In this document: positions 37,701-46,498 of the stretch, in pieces
Numbering within the stretch: the stretch's first letter is position 1
How the letters are laid out: each line of letters begins with the position of its first letter
Assembly (NCBI RefSeq): GCF_030272615.1
Contig: NC_081413.1
Location: 601,650,709-601,714,708, forward strand
Source of the DNA: Cryptomeria japonica
Lineage: Eukaryota; Streptophyta; Pinopsida; Cupressales; Cupressaceae
Length of the DNA: 64,000 bases
Reading direction: 5' to 3'
The notes under the pieces: model-generated
Database searches by the model: none
What the model saw: only the letters and a program-made list of their open reading frames with translations
Told to the model about the DNA's origin: nothing
Made by a program: the position numbers and the translations under genes

Positions 37701-40700
37701 GACATCTAGCAATTTCTCCAGCTCTGCCTTGACTAATAATGCCACCTGTGGATGCATTTTTCTCAATTTCTGTTTTACTGGTTTTGCCCCCGGTTTGACT
37801 GTTAAATGATGCATTACTAAGTCGGGGTCTAGTCCAGGCATATCAGCATAAGACCATGCGAAGTTGACTTGTCGTTCCTTAAAGAAGCTTATGAACCTTG
37901 CTTTCTCGGCCTCTGTCAATGATTGAGCCAAAAATATGTTGTGTGGAACCTCTGCTGTACCAATGTTTGTCTTTATAGTCTCCTCTACCAACATGGATGA
38001 TTTTTCCTCGTATGATGCGGGGAGAATGTCAAGCCTTCCATCTTCGGGCGCCTCAGAGAGGTTTTCACCCTCAGATACGTCCTTTCTTTTTACTTTTTTA
38101 GAGTCAGAGAGCGCCACAGTGTGGTTTTCGCCATAAGACCCTTGTTTTGTCTTTATTTTCACATTTTTGCGACTAGAAGGCCCGACACCCTCACCAAAGT
38201 ATGCCATGTTATTTAGCTCTATGGCGTATCCTGCTTTATGGTCTCCAAGAGGAAGATCATCGCGAATGCCAAGATAATCCACAATAGCTTCGTCATTTTG
38301 AAATGTATCGATCTGTGGTGGTCCATCCTGATCCCAGTCAATGAGTTGGGGGTGAACGAGGGGAAGGTCTTTAGTGTTTTTAGAATCCGCAAGGCTAATA
38401 GTGAAGATGTGGTTATATTCAGGTATGTCAAGGTAGTCATCGAGGTCGTCAATGGCACTCTCCTCATCAGTGTCGATCGTGAGTGAGTCCAAATTATCAT
38501 CACTAGTAGCACCCTCAGGGACAGGTGTCCTCATCCTATGTGATCCTGACCTAGGGCCCTGAAACGAAGCTTGTGCGGGATCCTTATGGGTCGGTTCTTG
38601 ACCAACTCTGAATTTCTTGTAAAACTCCTCCTCCTCTATAGGTTCATCTGGCTCTCTAAATGTCTCATTAAGTTCATAATCGCTGGAGGATTTGTCTGAA
38701 CCCCATTCCCACTCATTGGAGTCTGTGGAATAATTATCCTCTTGTTGAACTTCAGCCACTTTGACTCGCCATATCTGTTTTGTTCTCTTGTGTTGAATCT
38801 TGGGGTTTAGAAAACCAAGCCCCTTAGAGCGTTCCCTTCTTGTAGTTAGCTCAGGTTGTAGAGGCTCCATGACACCTTCTTTGCGTAGTCCGAGAGGACT
38901 TTTTCCATCATACCCGAATCTCTGCAGAATTTTGAAACCTTTACCATAGTTTTCACTTGGTATTATAATTTGATCATGTGTATCATCTTCAGCGTCCTTA
39001 TATAGCATTTTATATAAACTTTCTTCCTCTAGTTCGCCCCATTTTTGAAAGACGGTAGGATCCCATTTGAGGAGCATGATGGAGATTTGCTTATTTGGAT
39101 GTGGTCTCCCATATTCCTTGGGGGAGTTCATGACTTGTCGTAAGAACATTGTTTGATTCAGAGTGTATTCTCCCATGCCTTTGTCTTGAAACTTGGCTCT
39201 AAGTTCACCTTGTTTGGATGTCGAGGGCTTTAATGACTCAGGATCAATATATGCTGAAGAAGGAGTAGCCTCACGATTGCTGGGAATGATAATCTCAGTA
39301 TGTGATCTCAAGTTATTGCAATATATGAATGGATTTGGATCACCATTGACCGTTACCTCGACTCCATTATGAGGAAATTTTATGCACTGATGGTATGTTG
39401 ATGGGACCGCTCTCATTTCATGAATCCATGGACGTCCTAGCAATATGTTATACGTGAGGTCTAGATCCAGGACTTGACAAATCACGTCCTTTGTTACTGG
39501 CCCTATTCTGAGTGGTAAGATGACCGTGCCCTTGGACGAGCGCTCTTCATCATCATAAGCCTTAATAGTGATTTGGTTTGTAGCATTCACAGCTTTGTCA
39601 GAATATCCCAATTGTCTGATGGTGCTCAATGTACAAATATTAAGACCTGCTCCTCCATCTATCAGGACTCGTTTTATTCGGTGTTTATGTATGAAGGCTT
39701 CAATATGTAGAGGTGCATTGTGAGGCTGACTTATGGAGGCGTCATCGGCTTCTGTAAATGTGAGGGAGTGTGGAACGGATAGGTATCCCACCATGGCTTG
39801 AAACTGATCCACGTTTAGATCCGTAGGGACAGCAGTATCTCTCAAGGTTTTGTCAAGGACAGCTTTATGTGCAGGAGATATACGTAAGAGCTCAAGAATA
39901 GAGATGAGTGCGGGTGTTTTCCCTAATTGCTCTACAAGATCGTACTCAGGCTTAGTTGACGGAAGATTGGTATTCTTAGAAGAGGTTCCTGGCAATGTGA
40001 TCTTACCTCGACGGGTTGTAACATGACATTCAGAGGTAGCTTCGGATGAAGATCCCACACCTTTTAGGACAATTTTAGGTCGCTGAGGAGGATTCTCAGG
40101 ATTTTTATTTTTGATAGTAATGGTAGAAATATGATTGTCCATTGAGATGTGATTAATAGTGGAATCATAATTGTAAGATGTTCTGGTGTAATTGGCTTGA
40201 TCATCTGTGACTTTGCCTTTTCCCTTGTCATGTTTTGGGAATGGTTCCTTAAACACCTCATGCTCTTGGTTAGATGAATGTCCCTCAATCTCAATATCTC
40301 CTCTGTCAATGAGATCTTGTACAATGTTTTTCAATCGATGGCAATTACTTGTCTTGTGACCCTTGCTCTTATGAAATTCACAATATTCATCATCATTCCA
40401 CCAATTCGGTTTTACCTTTGGTTCATATGGAGGAAAATCTAGGACCGTGATCACTTTGTTTGCTACAAGCTTTTTGAATACTGATTCAAGTGGTTCTCCC
40501 AATGGAGTGTACTTCCTTCGTGGTCTAGCAGCCGTTTGATTGTTCACTTGATTGTTGGTAGAATTTGATCCAGAAAAGATGAACTTTGGTCTCACTATGT
40601 TAGCATCAACAACACCATCATTAACTGTGTTCTTGTTCTTGTTCCAAAACTTTGGTTTGTCTTTTCCCTTAAAGTCCTCTTTGTTTTCTTTGAATAGTTT

Positions 40701-42179
40701 GATAACTCCTTGTTCAATTAAGACTCTTTCTGTTGCTAGGCCCTTTTCAATGACATCCTTGAATGTAGACAAACAAGCTTTTCTGAGATCATAACCAATA
40801 GCCTTGTTAACATTTTGTGTGAACATTTCCACCATTTGTTTTTGCGGGATTTCACAAGAGCATCTGCTAGCTAAGTTCCTCCATCTTTGCAAAAATGACG
40901 CAAAAGATTCTCCTTCTTTTTGTTTCGTATTGCACAAGGTACTAACTGAGACATCTGTTTCAATGTTGTAAGAGAAATGTTGAATGAATGCCTCTGCCAA
41001 GTCACCCCATGACTTAATACCAGGAGGTAATTGAGAAAACCATTCCATCGCTTGATCTCCTAAGCTCTGTGGGAACAACTTCATTAAGTATGTTTCTTCT
41101 GCCGCTACCTCAATGCAAGCTGTGAAGAATTGTCTTATGTGTGCCTTGGGATCTCCTCTCCCTCTATATTTGTCAAATTTCGGTGTTGCAAAGTGCGGAG
41201 GAAACAGAGGCATTGGAATGCTCTTATCAAAGGGATAAGGGCATATATCTCTCATAGTATATGTGGGTTTTGATGTGCCCATGTCTTCCACTTTCTTTTG
41301 TAGATCTCTAATTTGTTGCTCCAAATTATTTTTGGGAGGAGATGGATTTTTTGTAGCATATCCCATGTTTGAAACACCCATTTGAGGAGGAGCTTGTTGC
41401 ATATATGGATGATACTGATCGTAGACATGTCCATATGGAGGTCTATATTGTTGCGACATGTATGGAGCACTTGGCATAATTTCTTGTTGAGGGACTCCAT
41501 ATCTGTTTTGTGTGTATAAACCATATTCAATAGGCCTTTCATTTTCCATTGTGTTGCCCCCAATTTTGGCATGAGGTCTCCTTGTGTCAAAATTTTGAGG
41601 AAGTCCTTGAGTATCCATTTGTCTTGGTTGACCCATATCTTGAGCATGTGTTTGAACATAAGGCCTCCATGATGGTCTTTGAGTGTAAGTATCGTGCATT
41701 TGAGCTTGTGTATGTGGGATTGCTGGTTTCTGAAGCAAAACTGATGGTGACTCCGGCATCATATTATTTGGTCCTCCACTATTTGGTTGAGTTTGTTGTG
41801 AAGGTCTACTTTCCATAAGTTGAGATAAGTCAAAATCATGTGGTATCTTAGCTCCACTTTGTGCCATCATGTTTAGAAAGTATTGACGATCTCTCCTCAT
41901 TATCTCTTCAACCAATCTATTGAATTGAGGATCCATTATAGATTCTTGTATGTCTGCTGATAGTATTGAAGAATTGTCCACATTATCATTGTGTGTAGCG
42001 TTGTGTATAGCGTTTGCGCTTTCCATATTTGGATTGTGTCTATAAACATTCATGTCTGGTAATGTAGTGTGCTCAGGATTGTAGAAGACATCATTGTCAT
42101 ACTCATAAGAACTCATGTTTACGGGTCCTTGAGCTTCTTTAGCTTTTCTCCTAGATTTTTGAAGACGGGTTTCAACCAT
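34701..42179 (-). CDS. G3 Gag-Pol polyprotein (2492 residues, open)
   Basis: Starts MVETRLQKSRRK at 42179 and is uninterrupted. Rough residue positions: Gag core 330-450 (AMEWFSQLPP, W-DLAEAFIQHF); CX2HX4HX4C motif 598-616; protease 838-960 with active-site VLIDGGAGLN and later LLGRPWIH; a G-patch-like segment 1078-1126 (GFKILQRFGYDGKSPLGL, then SKGLGF); reverse transcriptase 1440-1750 with YVDD near 1618; first RNase H 1760-1880; second, archaeal-like RNase H 1908-2035 (LYFDGS, NNIAEYEAL, GDSQLV); integrase zinc finger about 2136-2185 and DDE core about 2206-2310 (GLDLIG, ITDNG, NGQAEASNK); C-terminal tail with LGPYII. It should assemble particles, copy the RNA and integrate the DNA. Dual RNase H and the GGA-type protease motif point to the Tat lineage. 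All catalytic residues I could check are present. Confidence 0.95.
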   Translation of the reverse strand: MVETRLQKSRRKAKEAQGPVNMSSYEYDNDVFYNPEHTTLPDMNVYRHNPNMESANAIHNATHNDNVDNSSILSADIQESIMDPQFNRLVEEIMRRDRQYFLNMMAQSGAKIPHDFDLSQLMESRPSQQTQPNSGGPNNMMPESPSVLLQKPAIPHTQAQMHDTYTQRPSWRPYVQTHAQDMGQPRQMDTQGLPQNFDTRRPHAKIGGNTMENERPIEYGLYTQNRYGVPQQEIMPSAPYMSQQYRPPYGHVYDQYHPYMQQAPPQMGVSNMGYATKNPSPPKNNLEQQIRDLQKKVEDMGTSKPTYTMRDICPYPFDKSIPMPLFPPHFATPKFDKYRGRGDPKAHIRQFFTACIEVAAEETYLMKLFPQSLGDQAMEWFSQLPPGIKSWGDLAEAFIQHFSYNIETDVSVSTLCNTKQKEGESFASFLQRWRNLASRCSCEIPQKQMVEMFTQNVNKAIGYDLRKACLSTFKDVIEKGLATERVLIEQGVIKLFKENKEDFKGKDKPKFWNKNKNTVNDGVVDANIVRPKFIFSGSNSTNNQVNNQTAARPRRKYTPLGEPLESVFKKLVANKVITVLDFPPYEPKVKPNWWNDDEYCEFHKSKGHKTSNCHRLKNIVQDLIDRGDIEIEGHSSNQEHEVFKEPFPKHDKGKGKVTDDQANYTRTSYNYDSTINHISMDNHISTITIKNKNPENPPQRPKIVLKGVGSSSEATSECHVTTRRGKITLPGTSSKNTNLPSTKPEYDLVEQLGKTPALISILELLRISPAHKAVLDKTLRDTAVPTDLNVDQFQAMVGYLSVPHSLTFTEADDASISQPHNAPLHIEAFIHKHRIKRVLIDGGAGLNICTLSTIRQLGYSDKAVNATNQITIKAYDDEERSSKGTVILPLRIGPVTKDVICQVLDLDLTYNILLGRPWIHEMRAVPSTYHQCIKFPHNGVEVTVNGDPNPFIYCNNLRSHTEIIIPSNREATPSSAYIDPESLKPSTSKQGELRAKFQDKGMGEYTLNQTMFLRQVMNSPKEYGRPHPNKQISIMLLKWDPTVFQKWGELEEESLYKMLYKDAEDDTHDQIIIPSENYGKGFKILQRFGYDGKSPLGLRKEGVMEPLQPELTTRRERSKGLGFLNPKIQHKRTKQIWRVKVAEVQQEDNYSTDSNEWEWGSDKSSSDYELNETFREPDEPIEEEEFYKKFRVGQEPTHKDPAQASFQGPRSGSHRMRTPVPEGATSDDNLDSLTIDTDEESAIDDLDDYLDIPEYNHIFTISLADSKNTKDLPLVHPQLIDWDQDGPPQIDTFQNDEAIVDYLGIRDDLPLGDHKAGYAIELNNMAYFGEGVGPSSRKNVKIKTKQGSYGENHTVALSDSKKVKRKDVSEGENLSEAPEDGRLDILPASYEEKSSMLVEETIKTNIGTAEVPHNIFLAQSLTEAEKARFISFFKERQVNFAWSYADMPGLDPDLVMHHLTVKPGAKPVKQKLRKMHPQVALLVKAELEKLLDVGFIRPIDYPEWISNFVPVSKPDRSIRICTDFRDINKACPKDDFPLPNIDLIVDLTAGHEMLSLMDGFSGYNQIRIAPEDQHKTSFTCPWGTFCWNVMPFGLKNAGATYQRAMTTIFHDLMHVKVEDYVDDLLVKSIDRNTHLDILSVAFDRLEKYKVRLNPKKCVFGVTSGKLLGFIVSKRGIEADPAKVKAILDMPPPKNISQLRSLQGRLQSIRRFIAQLADKCNPFQHLLHKNIKFKWDENCQQAFQALKDYLLNPPVLMPPIPNQPLLLYISATPTALGALLAQQIPDGKEKAVYYISRTLVGYELNYTPIERACLAVVFASQKLRHYMLTHKTKLIARIDPLKYLLNKATLTGRLAKWVMILSEFDIEYVDRKAIKGQAIADQLADAPMIDDVPLQSEFPDESILTISPAKPWQLYFDGSYTQHGVGAGILFITPQGDSIPKSYRLSFPCTNNIAEYEALTTGLRIAVQWKIQELRVFGDSQLVIRQTTDDYQTKDEKLMPYKQLVDDLKQHFAKIEFEQIPREQNHAADAMATIASLIDLPQNETCYEFLVDNLLIPSYEITLTEMICVVGPESQLYGSIFTYLRDNILPPDLSNNQRRTFIRQSSRYVILADILYRRGLDGTLLRCLESDEAQIALREVHKGICGPHTSGPTLAKKLIRTGYYWPTMEKDAYQFVKRCKQCQIHGDLIHAPAQELQPLASPWPFCQWGLDLIGKIHPPSSNGHKFIITATEYFTKWIEAVPLTQVTRKQIATFILNYIICRYGIPTSIITDNGRPFKNQDVRELCERFHISHRFSTPYYPQGNGQAEASNKTILKILKKTVDDAGRNWHVQLNPALWAYRTSVRTPTGATPYSLVYGAEAILPIEVELPSLQVSLRNIINDEDYRVSRLQELELLEERRHTAFNHLKAYQQRMSRSYNHKVKPRTFEVGDLVLRENPKNQQDREKKGKFEPNWLGPYIITAAYGSGAYQLSTTEGESLEDPINSMHLRRFYT

Positions 42180-42671
42180 GAACTAGGTGTTAGACCAATA
42201 TGTGAGAGACTTAGACGAAAATGACAAGAGTATGTAAGACCAAGAGTTGTATGGAGTGTAAATGAATCTGAAGTTTACTTGCAATGTCCAAAGTGTAAGA
42301 CCAAGTATGTATGTTGTAGAGTAGGTGTGACTTCCAAAGAGAGGATAGTTTCTCTTGATGAGGTAAGCTGACCTTGACTCTAAGTAAGACCAAATGAGAC
42401 CCAAAGGTAAGAAACCTTGATGAGGGATCACTTAGCAAAGTGTTGTAGTATGTAGTGTGTTGACAAAGTATAGTGAGGACAAGCAAGTGACCTTTTTGAC
42501 TCAAGTTTAGACAAGCATGACTGTAAAATGAGGTATGAAGCAATGATGGACTGTGTAAGACCTTAGAACAGGCTGAATGCTAGATGAACCTGAAGAGATA
42601 ACCTAGGAAGCTCAAGTGTGCCGAAACTGATTTCTTTGTTTGCTTGACTGTTAAACTTTTTTCAAATCCTG

Positions 42672-42951
42672 ACACAGACGCCTCTGTATACTTCACAGAC
42701 GCGGTTTTAAGACACAGACGCTATTCTGTTTGACACAAACGTGATTCTGAGATTTCCTGTTGATGTTTGCTAAGACTGACAGATTTTTGCAATTGTGGAC
42801 ACAGACGCGCCTGTATACTTCACAGACGCTATTTCCAGACACAGACGTGTCTCTGTTCGACACAGACGCTGATAAAAACACAGACGCTATTCTGTACTTC
42901 ACAGACGCGTTTATCAGACACAGACGCGGTTTTAACAGACACAGACGCGTT
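42672..42951 (-). repeat. GCGTCTGTG motif array 1 in the gag-pol leader
   Basis: About 12 copies of CACAGACGC(G/T/C) on the plus strand, which is GCGTCTGTG in gag-pol sense. One gap occurs at about 42740-42800, and spacing elsewhere is mostly 17-25 bases. Confidence 0.85.
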
Positions 42952-43199
42952 TCTGTAACCTTAGTGCAATCTTTCCTATCTGTGAATTTGTTTTGCTGTG
43001 ACCAAATCTGATTTTTCGACTGTTTTTCGTGACAAGAGGACACAGTGTTGATGACCCAATGTTTGCAGACTGTTTAGACTCCAAAAAGTGTATTGTTTGA
43101 TGTAAAAAGTTTTTGCATACACTTGAAGACACAAAAGACACAATGTTTTGCTGTTTTGTCTTGATTGTTTGAGTGTTTATCATAAGTCAAGCACAATTC

Positions 43200-43560
43200 T
43201 TATGGCTGGCCAGGACAATAATTGTTGATCCCACATGGGGTTTTACCCCCGAGGCTACGCTATTCAGAGTGGATACTTAGATGCTTGACCTCACTGGCTC
43301 CACCCTCGGCACTCACTTCTCGGGTCAGCCAAGCATCAGTCCCCATGAAAACTCCCCATGGCGAACTTTGTATCTCTACTAAGAACCGTATGTGTGTGGG
43401 CCGCTACCAGAGGTCCGACCTCCTGCCTCAACAACTAGAAGGATTTGGGCATCTAAAACAATGAGGTGCTAGTAAGGGCATCCGCTCGTGTGGCCATACA
43501 TGCGGCACTTTCAGCTCTGTAAATACAGAAGGCTCCCAGCCGGTAGGGGTTACGCCCTAC
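43200..43560 (-). other. GC-richer non-coding block in the gag-pol leader
   Basis: A sharply bounded block of higher GC with several short inverted pairs (for example GGGGTTTTACCCC near 43238 and CCATG...CATGG near 43344-43370) and no ORF that makes sense. It may be a structured RNA element or a captured fragment; I do not recognise it. Confidence 0.4.
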
Positions 43561-44170
43561 AAATGATCAAATAAATTTGATCAAACGGGTTTATGGGGAG
43601 ACATAGTGTCGGTATGAACTAATCAGCACACGTTATTCATAGTTTTCACCATGAATACATTTGATTATAGTGGCTTGGAAGAAGATGGCTTTTCTTTTGC
43701 TACCACTTGGGTCGTTCTCTTCTCACTAGTAGTCCTAATGACCACACGGGAAGACAGGCCCTCTAAAGAATAAACACAAAGAGCCTATTGCTCAAGACAC
43801 AAAAGACAATGGTTCAATTTTAGTGCACCAATTGAAGTGTTTGCTAAGCTATGAAGACAAGGCACACAAATAAAATTACAAAACCCTAGCTAAGGCCCTG
43901 CAACAAAATTGTTAGTAGTTTGGGTTGTTTCAAATGATAACCCCTTCCTGCAAGCACACAAGTTAGGTAAATTTTAAGAAAACCCAAAAAGACTTTGTGA
44001 AAAGGGGCCTTCAACAAAAACGTATTTGTCTCTAAAGCAAGCTGCACAAACCAGGTTAGCTAGATCTGCAAAGGTTAGCCAAAAATAAACCAGATCTGAA
44101 ACCCTAAGTACAAAATCCGAAAACCCGAATCGAAAAAAACTTGAAATTTTTTTTTTTGCAAAACAGAATG

Positions 44171-44428
44171 CACAGACGCTGTTATACCAGACACAGACGC
44201 GTCTGTCCGACACAGACGCGGCTCTGTGATTCGCAGACGTGATTTCAGAACACAGACGCCTTTTTATTCTGCAGACGCGATCAAAGGGTTCACAGACGCG
44301 ATTCGGGATCACAGACGCGACTTTCGGAAACCTGCAAAAATAGAAAATGACAGAAACACAGATGCGATAAAAGATGTCACAGACGCCTCTGAAATACAAA
44401 AACGCGATCCGAACACTCGCAGACGCGA
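44171..44428 (-). repeat. GCGTCTGTG motif array 2 in the gag-pol leader
   Basis: About 12 copies or variants of CACAGACGC(G/C/T) on the plus strand, about 110 bases inside the 5' LTR. Several spacers include secondary GTCTGT words. Same sense relative to gag-pol as array 1. Confidence 0.85.
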
Positions 44429-44517
44429 AAAAAACCTAAAATGTCGTCGAAATTGTCCGATCTGCAACTTCAAAAATGCAAAATCTGCAACAAAATGTTA
44501 AATGCAAAGGGACAAGA

Positions 44518-44538
44518 GTCCCACCGGGCGTGCCAAAA
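44518..44538 (-). other. G3 primer binding site
   Basis: On the minus strand, the LTR end is followed by TTTTGGCACGCCCGGTGGGAC. The TGG-start site with a GGTGGGA core resembles the TGGCGACTCCGCTGGGGA-type sites of Tat elements but differs in detail. tRNA not assigned. Confidence 0.65.
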
Positions 44539-45314
44539 TGTATATGGTGAAAATGGATAGCAATAAACAACAATATTGAAAGACTAAAATGGATTCAACC
44601 ACCAAACCCTAGCCTAACAATGAACAAAGATCCACCATAACATATGAAGATAACCTAAGACAATGCAAAATAACTCAAAAAATCACAAAGATTATACCAT
44701 CACATGTCCACTAGAGTTTTGATCTCCATTCTTCCTATCTCCATTGATCTTGTTTGATATGCTTGCTCTCAGATTTTTGTATGCACAAGAGCTCAACAAA
44801 GAACGGAATGTGGTTGCAAGTAGGATCGTAGTGTAGCCAAGTCCTCCAAAATTAGTCATTAGGGTTTGGTAATGAAGAAAGCATCTCCTTAAATAGAAGA
44901 CACAATAGAAAATGGAGGGTTAAGATTGAGAGGTGTAAAAAGAGAGGTCGGCTAGGATTAGAGGGTAGGTATAAGAAATACCAAAATAATGAAAGGGGTA
45001 GGTAGTGTAGGAAATAAGAGATGAATGACATGTGTCATGTGTAGAAAAGGTTAATGAATTAATTAAATAAATAAAGATTTATTTAATTAATAGAAGAAGT
45101 AGGGCAATTAAATAAATAAAATATTTATTTAATTTAGGAAAGGGATAATTTAAATAAATAAATGTATTTATTTAAATGAGAAATAAGGCTAGAAGAGGAT
45201 AAATGAATTAATTAAATAAATAAAGATTTATTTAATTAATAGAAGAATTAAGCTAAAGTAATTAAATAAATAAAATATTTATTTAATTAGACATGACAAT
45301 TTTAGGTGTCTACA
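44539..45314 (-). repeat. G3 5' LTR
   Basis: 776 bases, apparently identical to 29158-29933. In transcript sense the U3 part begins with five AT-rich inverted repeats, and a TATA-like CTATTTAAGG lies at about 44887-44896. Confidence 0.95.
44887..44896 (-). promoter_or_regulatory. Putative TATA box of the G3 LTR
   Basis: The minus strand reads CTATTTAAGG. The homologous site in the second element is the more canonical CTATATAAGG (58265-58274, minus), which supports a promoter role. The 3' LTR has the same site at 29507-29516. Confidence 0.55.
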
Positions 45315-45403
45315 AAGTACCAAATAGCTAGTGTGTTTGATATGTACCAAATAGCAACATCTGTAGCAAATCTCAACATCATATCACTGGGGGCAATCTC
45401 ATC
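45315..45403 (+). other. G2 internal sequence resumed after G3
   Basis: Contains the second copy of the 27-bp tandem unit (TAGCTAGTGTGTTTGATATG, also at 29138-29157) and a short purine run ACTGGGGGCAA, which may be the G2 polypurine tract, 13 bases before the 3' LTR. Confidence 0.6.
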
Positions 45404-46498
45404 TGATGTACAAAAATCTGCTTCCCTATCGCGATTCTTTTTTCTCTGTATGTTCGGAGGTCAAGATCCGCCATCATGTCCTGTTGTCCACTCAAACCAT
45501 CTATGTCAGCTCTGGCTAAAGCATTACCAACTCTGCCAACCTGTCACTTTTGGGATGCATGTGCAACGCAGAGATGTTCACGCAGTGTGCTATGGTCCTG
45601 CAAATCTGATAGTCTGTGGGTGGTCGTTTGAGAGCTACACCTGCGCCCGAAAGGAATCATAACGCCTCTGCATGAGCCCATCAATGTCTAAATTCATTCC
45701 TAGGCCTTTATCTTTCACTCTGGAGGCATTTTGAGGGGATTCTTTGGCAAGTTTGGGAATCCTCATGCAGGCTAAGCTCTTAGAGACCACTTTGGACAAC
45801 ATTCTATCAACATCAAAATTATTGCAACACCTCAAGCGCACTACACCAGCATTTCCAACAATTTTCCATGGAAGGGGAGTTTCCTTAATCTCTTTCTTTC
45901 ATTTTCCAATACTTTCTATCAATCTTTTGTTGCATCCTTTCAATTATCTTTATCATATTATTATTCTTGTGGCTTCTTGGGTTGTCCGTGGAGGTGGAAA
46001 CACCAAAACAAGGGTCTGACTTAGGTAGGCTCCAAAACATAACCCCAAAATTTTCCCTTCTTGCTCGTGTGTAGGTTTGCAAAGGTGAGAGAATCATCAT
46101 TTAGTGGGAGGAATCAATTGTGGACCGATTGTGAGTGTTTTTATCTTTCTCTCTCCTTTTTGTTTTATTTCAGTCATTTCATATCTCATAACTTTTAGTT
46201 TGGTCCATTAATTTTATGTACTTTATTATATTATCCACGTATTCAGAACTTTTTGTACATGCTTTTTACTTCATCTCTACATGACGATAGGGTGTCGTGC
46301 TGGTGTCCTAGCTCCGCGTGCTCGTCCTCAGGACAAAAGCCTGACAAAGCTGTCGGTGAGTCCCATATCGTGGGTAATTGCCCTGGTTTGTTATTTTATC
46401 CCCTAGCTCATCTCAATGCCAATTTGTAGAGGTAATCAGATGGACAATTTGTCTTCAGGGATGCATCATCCTTGAGGTGGCAAATTCCCTCCATTACA
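45404..46498 (+). repeat. G2 3' LTR
   Basis: Starts TGATGTACAAAAATC and ends CTCCATTACA. Aligns with 22700-23803 with many substitutions. Coding sequence of G1 RNase H resumes at the next base. Confidence 0.8.

Larger units (their letters stand above)
42180..44538 (-). other. G3 gag-pol leader
   Basis: The 2.36 kb between the 5' LTR and the Gag ATG has no sizeable sense ORF. In transcript order it contains the primer binding site, one GCGTCTGTG array, a T/A-rich part, a roughly 350-base GC-richer block (43200-43560), a second GCGTCTGTG array, and 490 bases without features before the ATG. Such a long leader makes packaging, splicing or internal initiation signals plausible, but none is demonstrated. 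Confidence 0.7.
29158..45314 (-). mobile_element. G3: intact 16.2-kb Tat-type Ty3/gypsy element with an antisense gene
   Basis: Two 776-base LTRs (29158-29933 and 44539-45314) looked identical wherever compared. On the minus strand, in order from the right: 5' LTR, primer binding site, 2.36-kb leader, a 2492-codon polyprotein, a 1.6-kb convergent gap, a plus-strand gene for a plant-mobile-domain protein, polypurine tract, 3' LTR. Two RNase H domains, a CX2HX4HX4C Gag motif and an antisense ORF downstream of pol fit what is known of the Tat lineage. It is inserted in a 27-bp tandem repeat of G2. The five bases flanking the LTRs (ATATG and AAGTA) do not match, so no clean TSD is seen. Confidence 0.9.
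22700..46498 (+). mobile_element. G2: gag-protease-only Ty3/gypsy-related LTR element inserted in G1
   Basis: LTRs of about 1.1 kb lie at 22700-23803 and 45404-46498, in direct orientation, both ending CCCTCCATTACA. A primer binding site follows the 5' LTR. The internal region encodes Gag and a protease-like domain followed by a long Pro/Ser/Leu-rich extension, with no RT, RNase H or integrase found. It interrupts the RNase H frame of G1. Its own 3' part is split by G3 at 29158. The target duplication is not clean (GGGTT on the left, ATGTT on the right). Confidence 0.8.

Noticed and set aside
22700-46498. Taking the 22.7-28.6 kb and 45.4-46.5 kb parts as unrelated elements
   Set aside because: Their LTRs align over about 1.1 kb in direct orientation, and G1 coding sequence resumes exactly at the right LTR end, so they are one split element.
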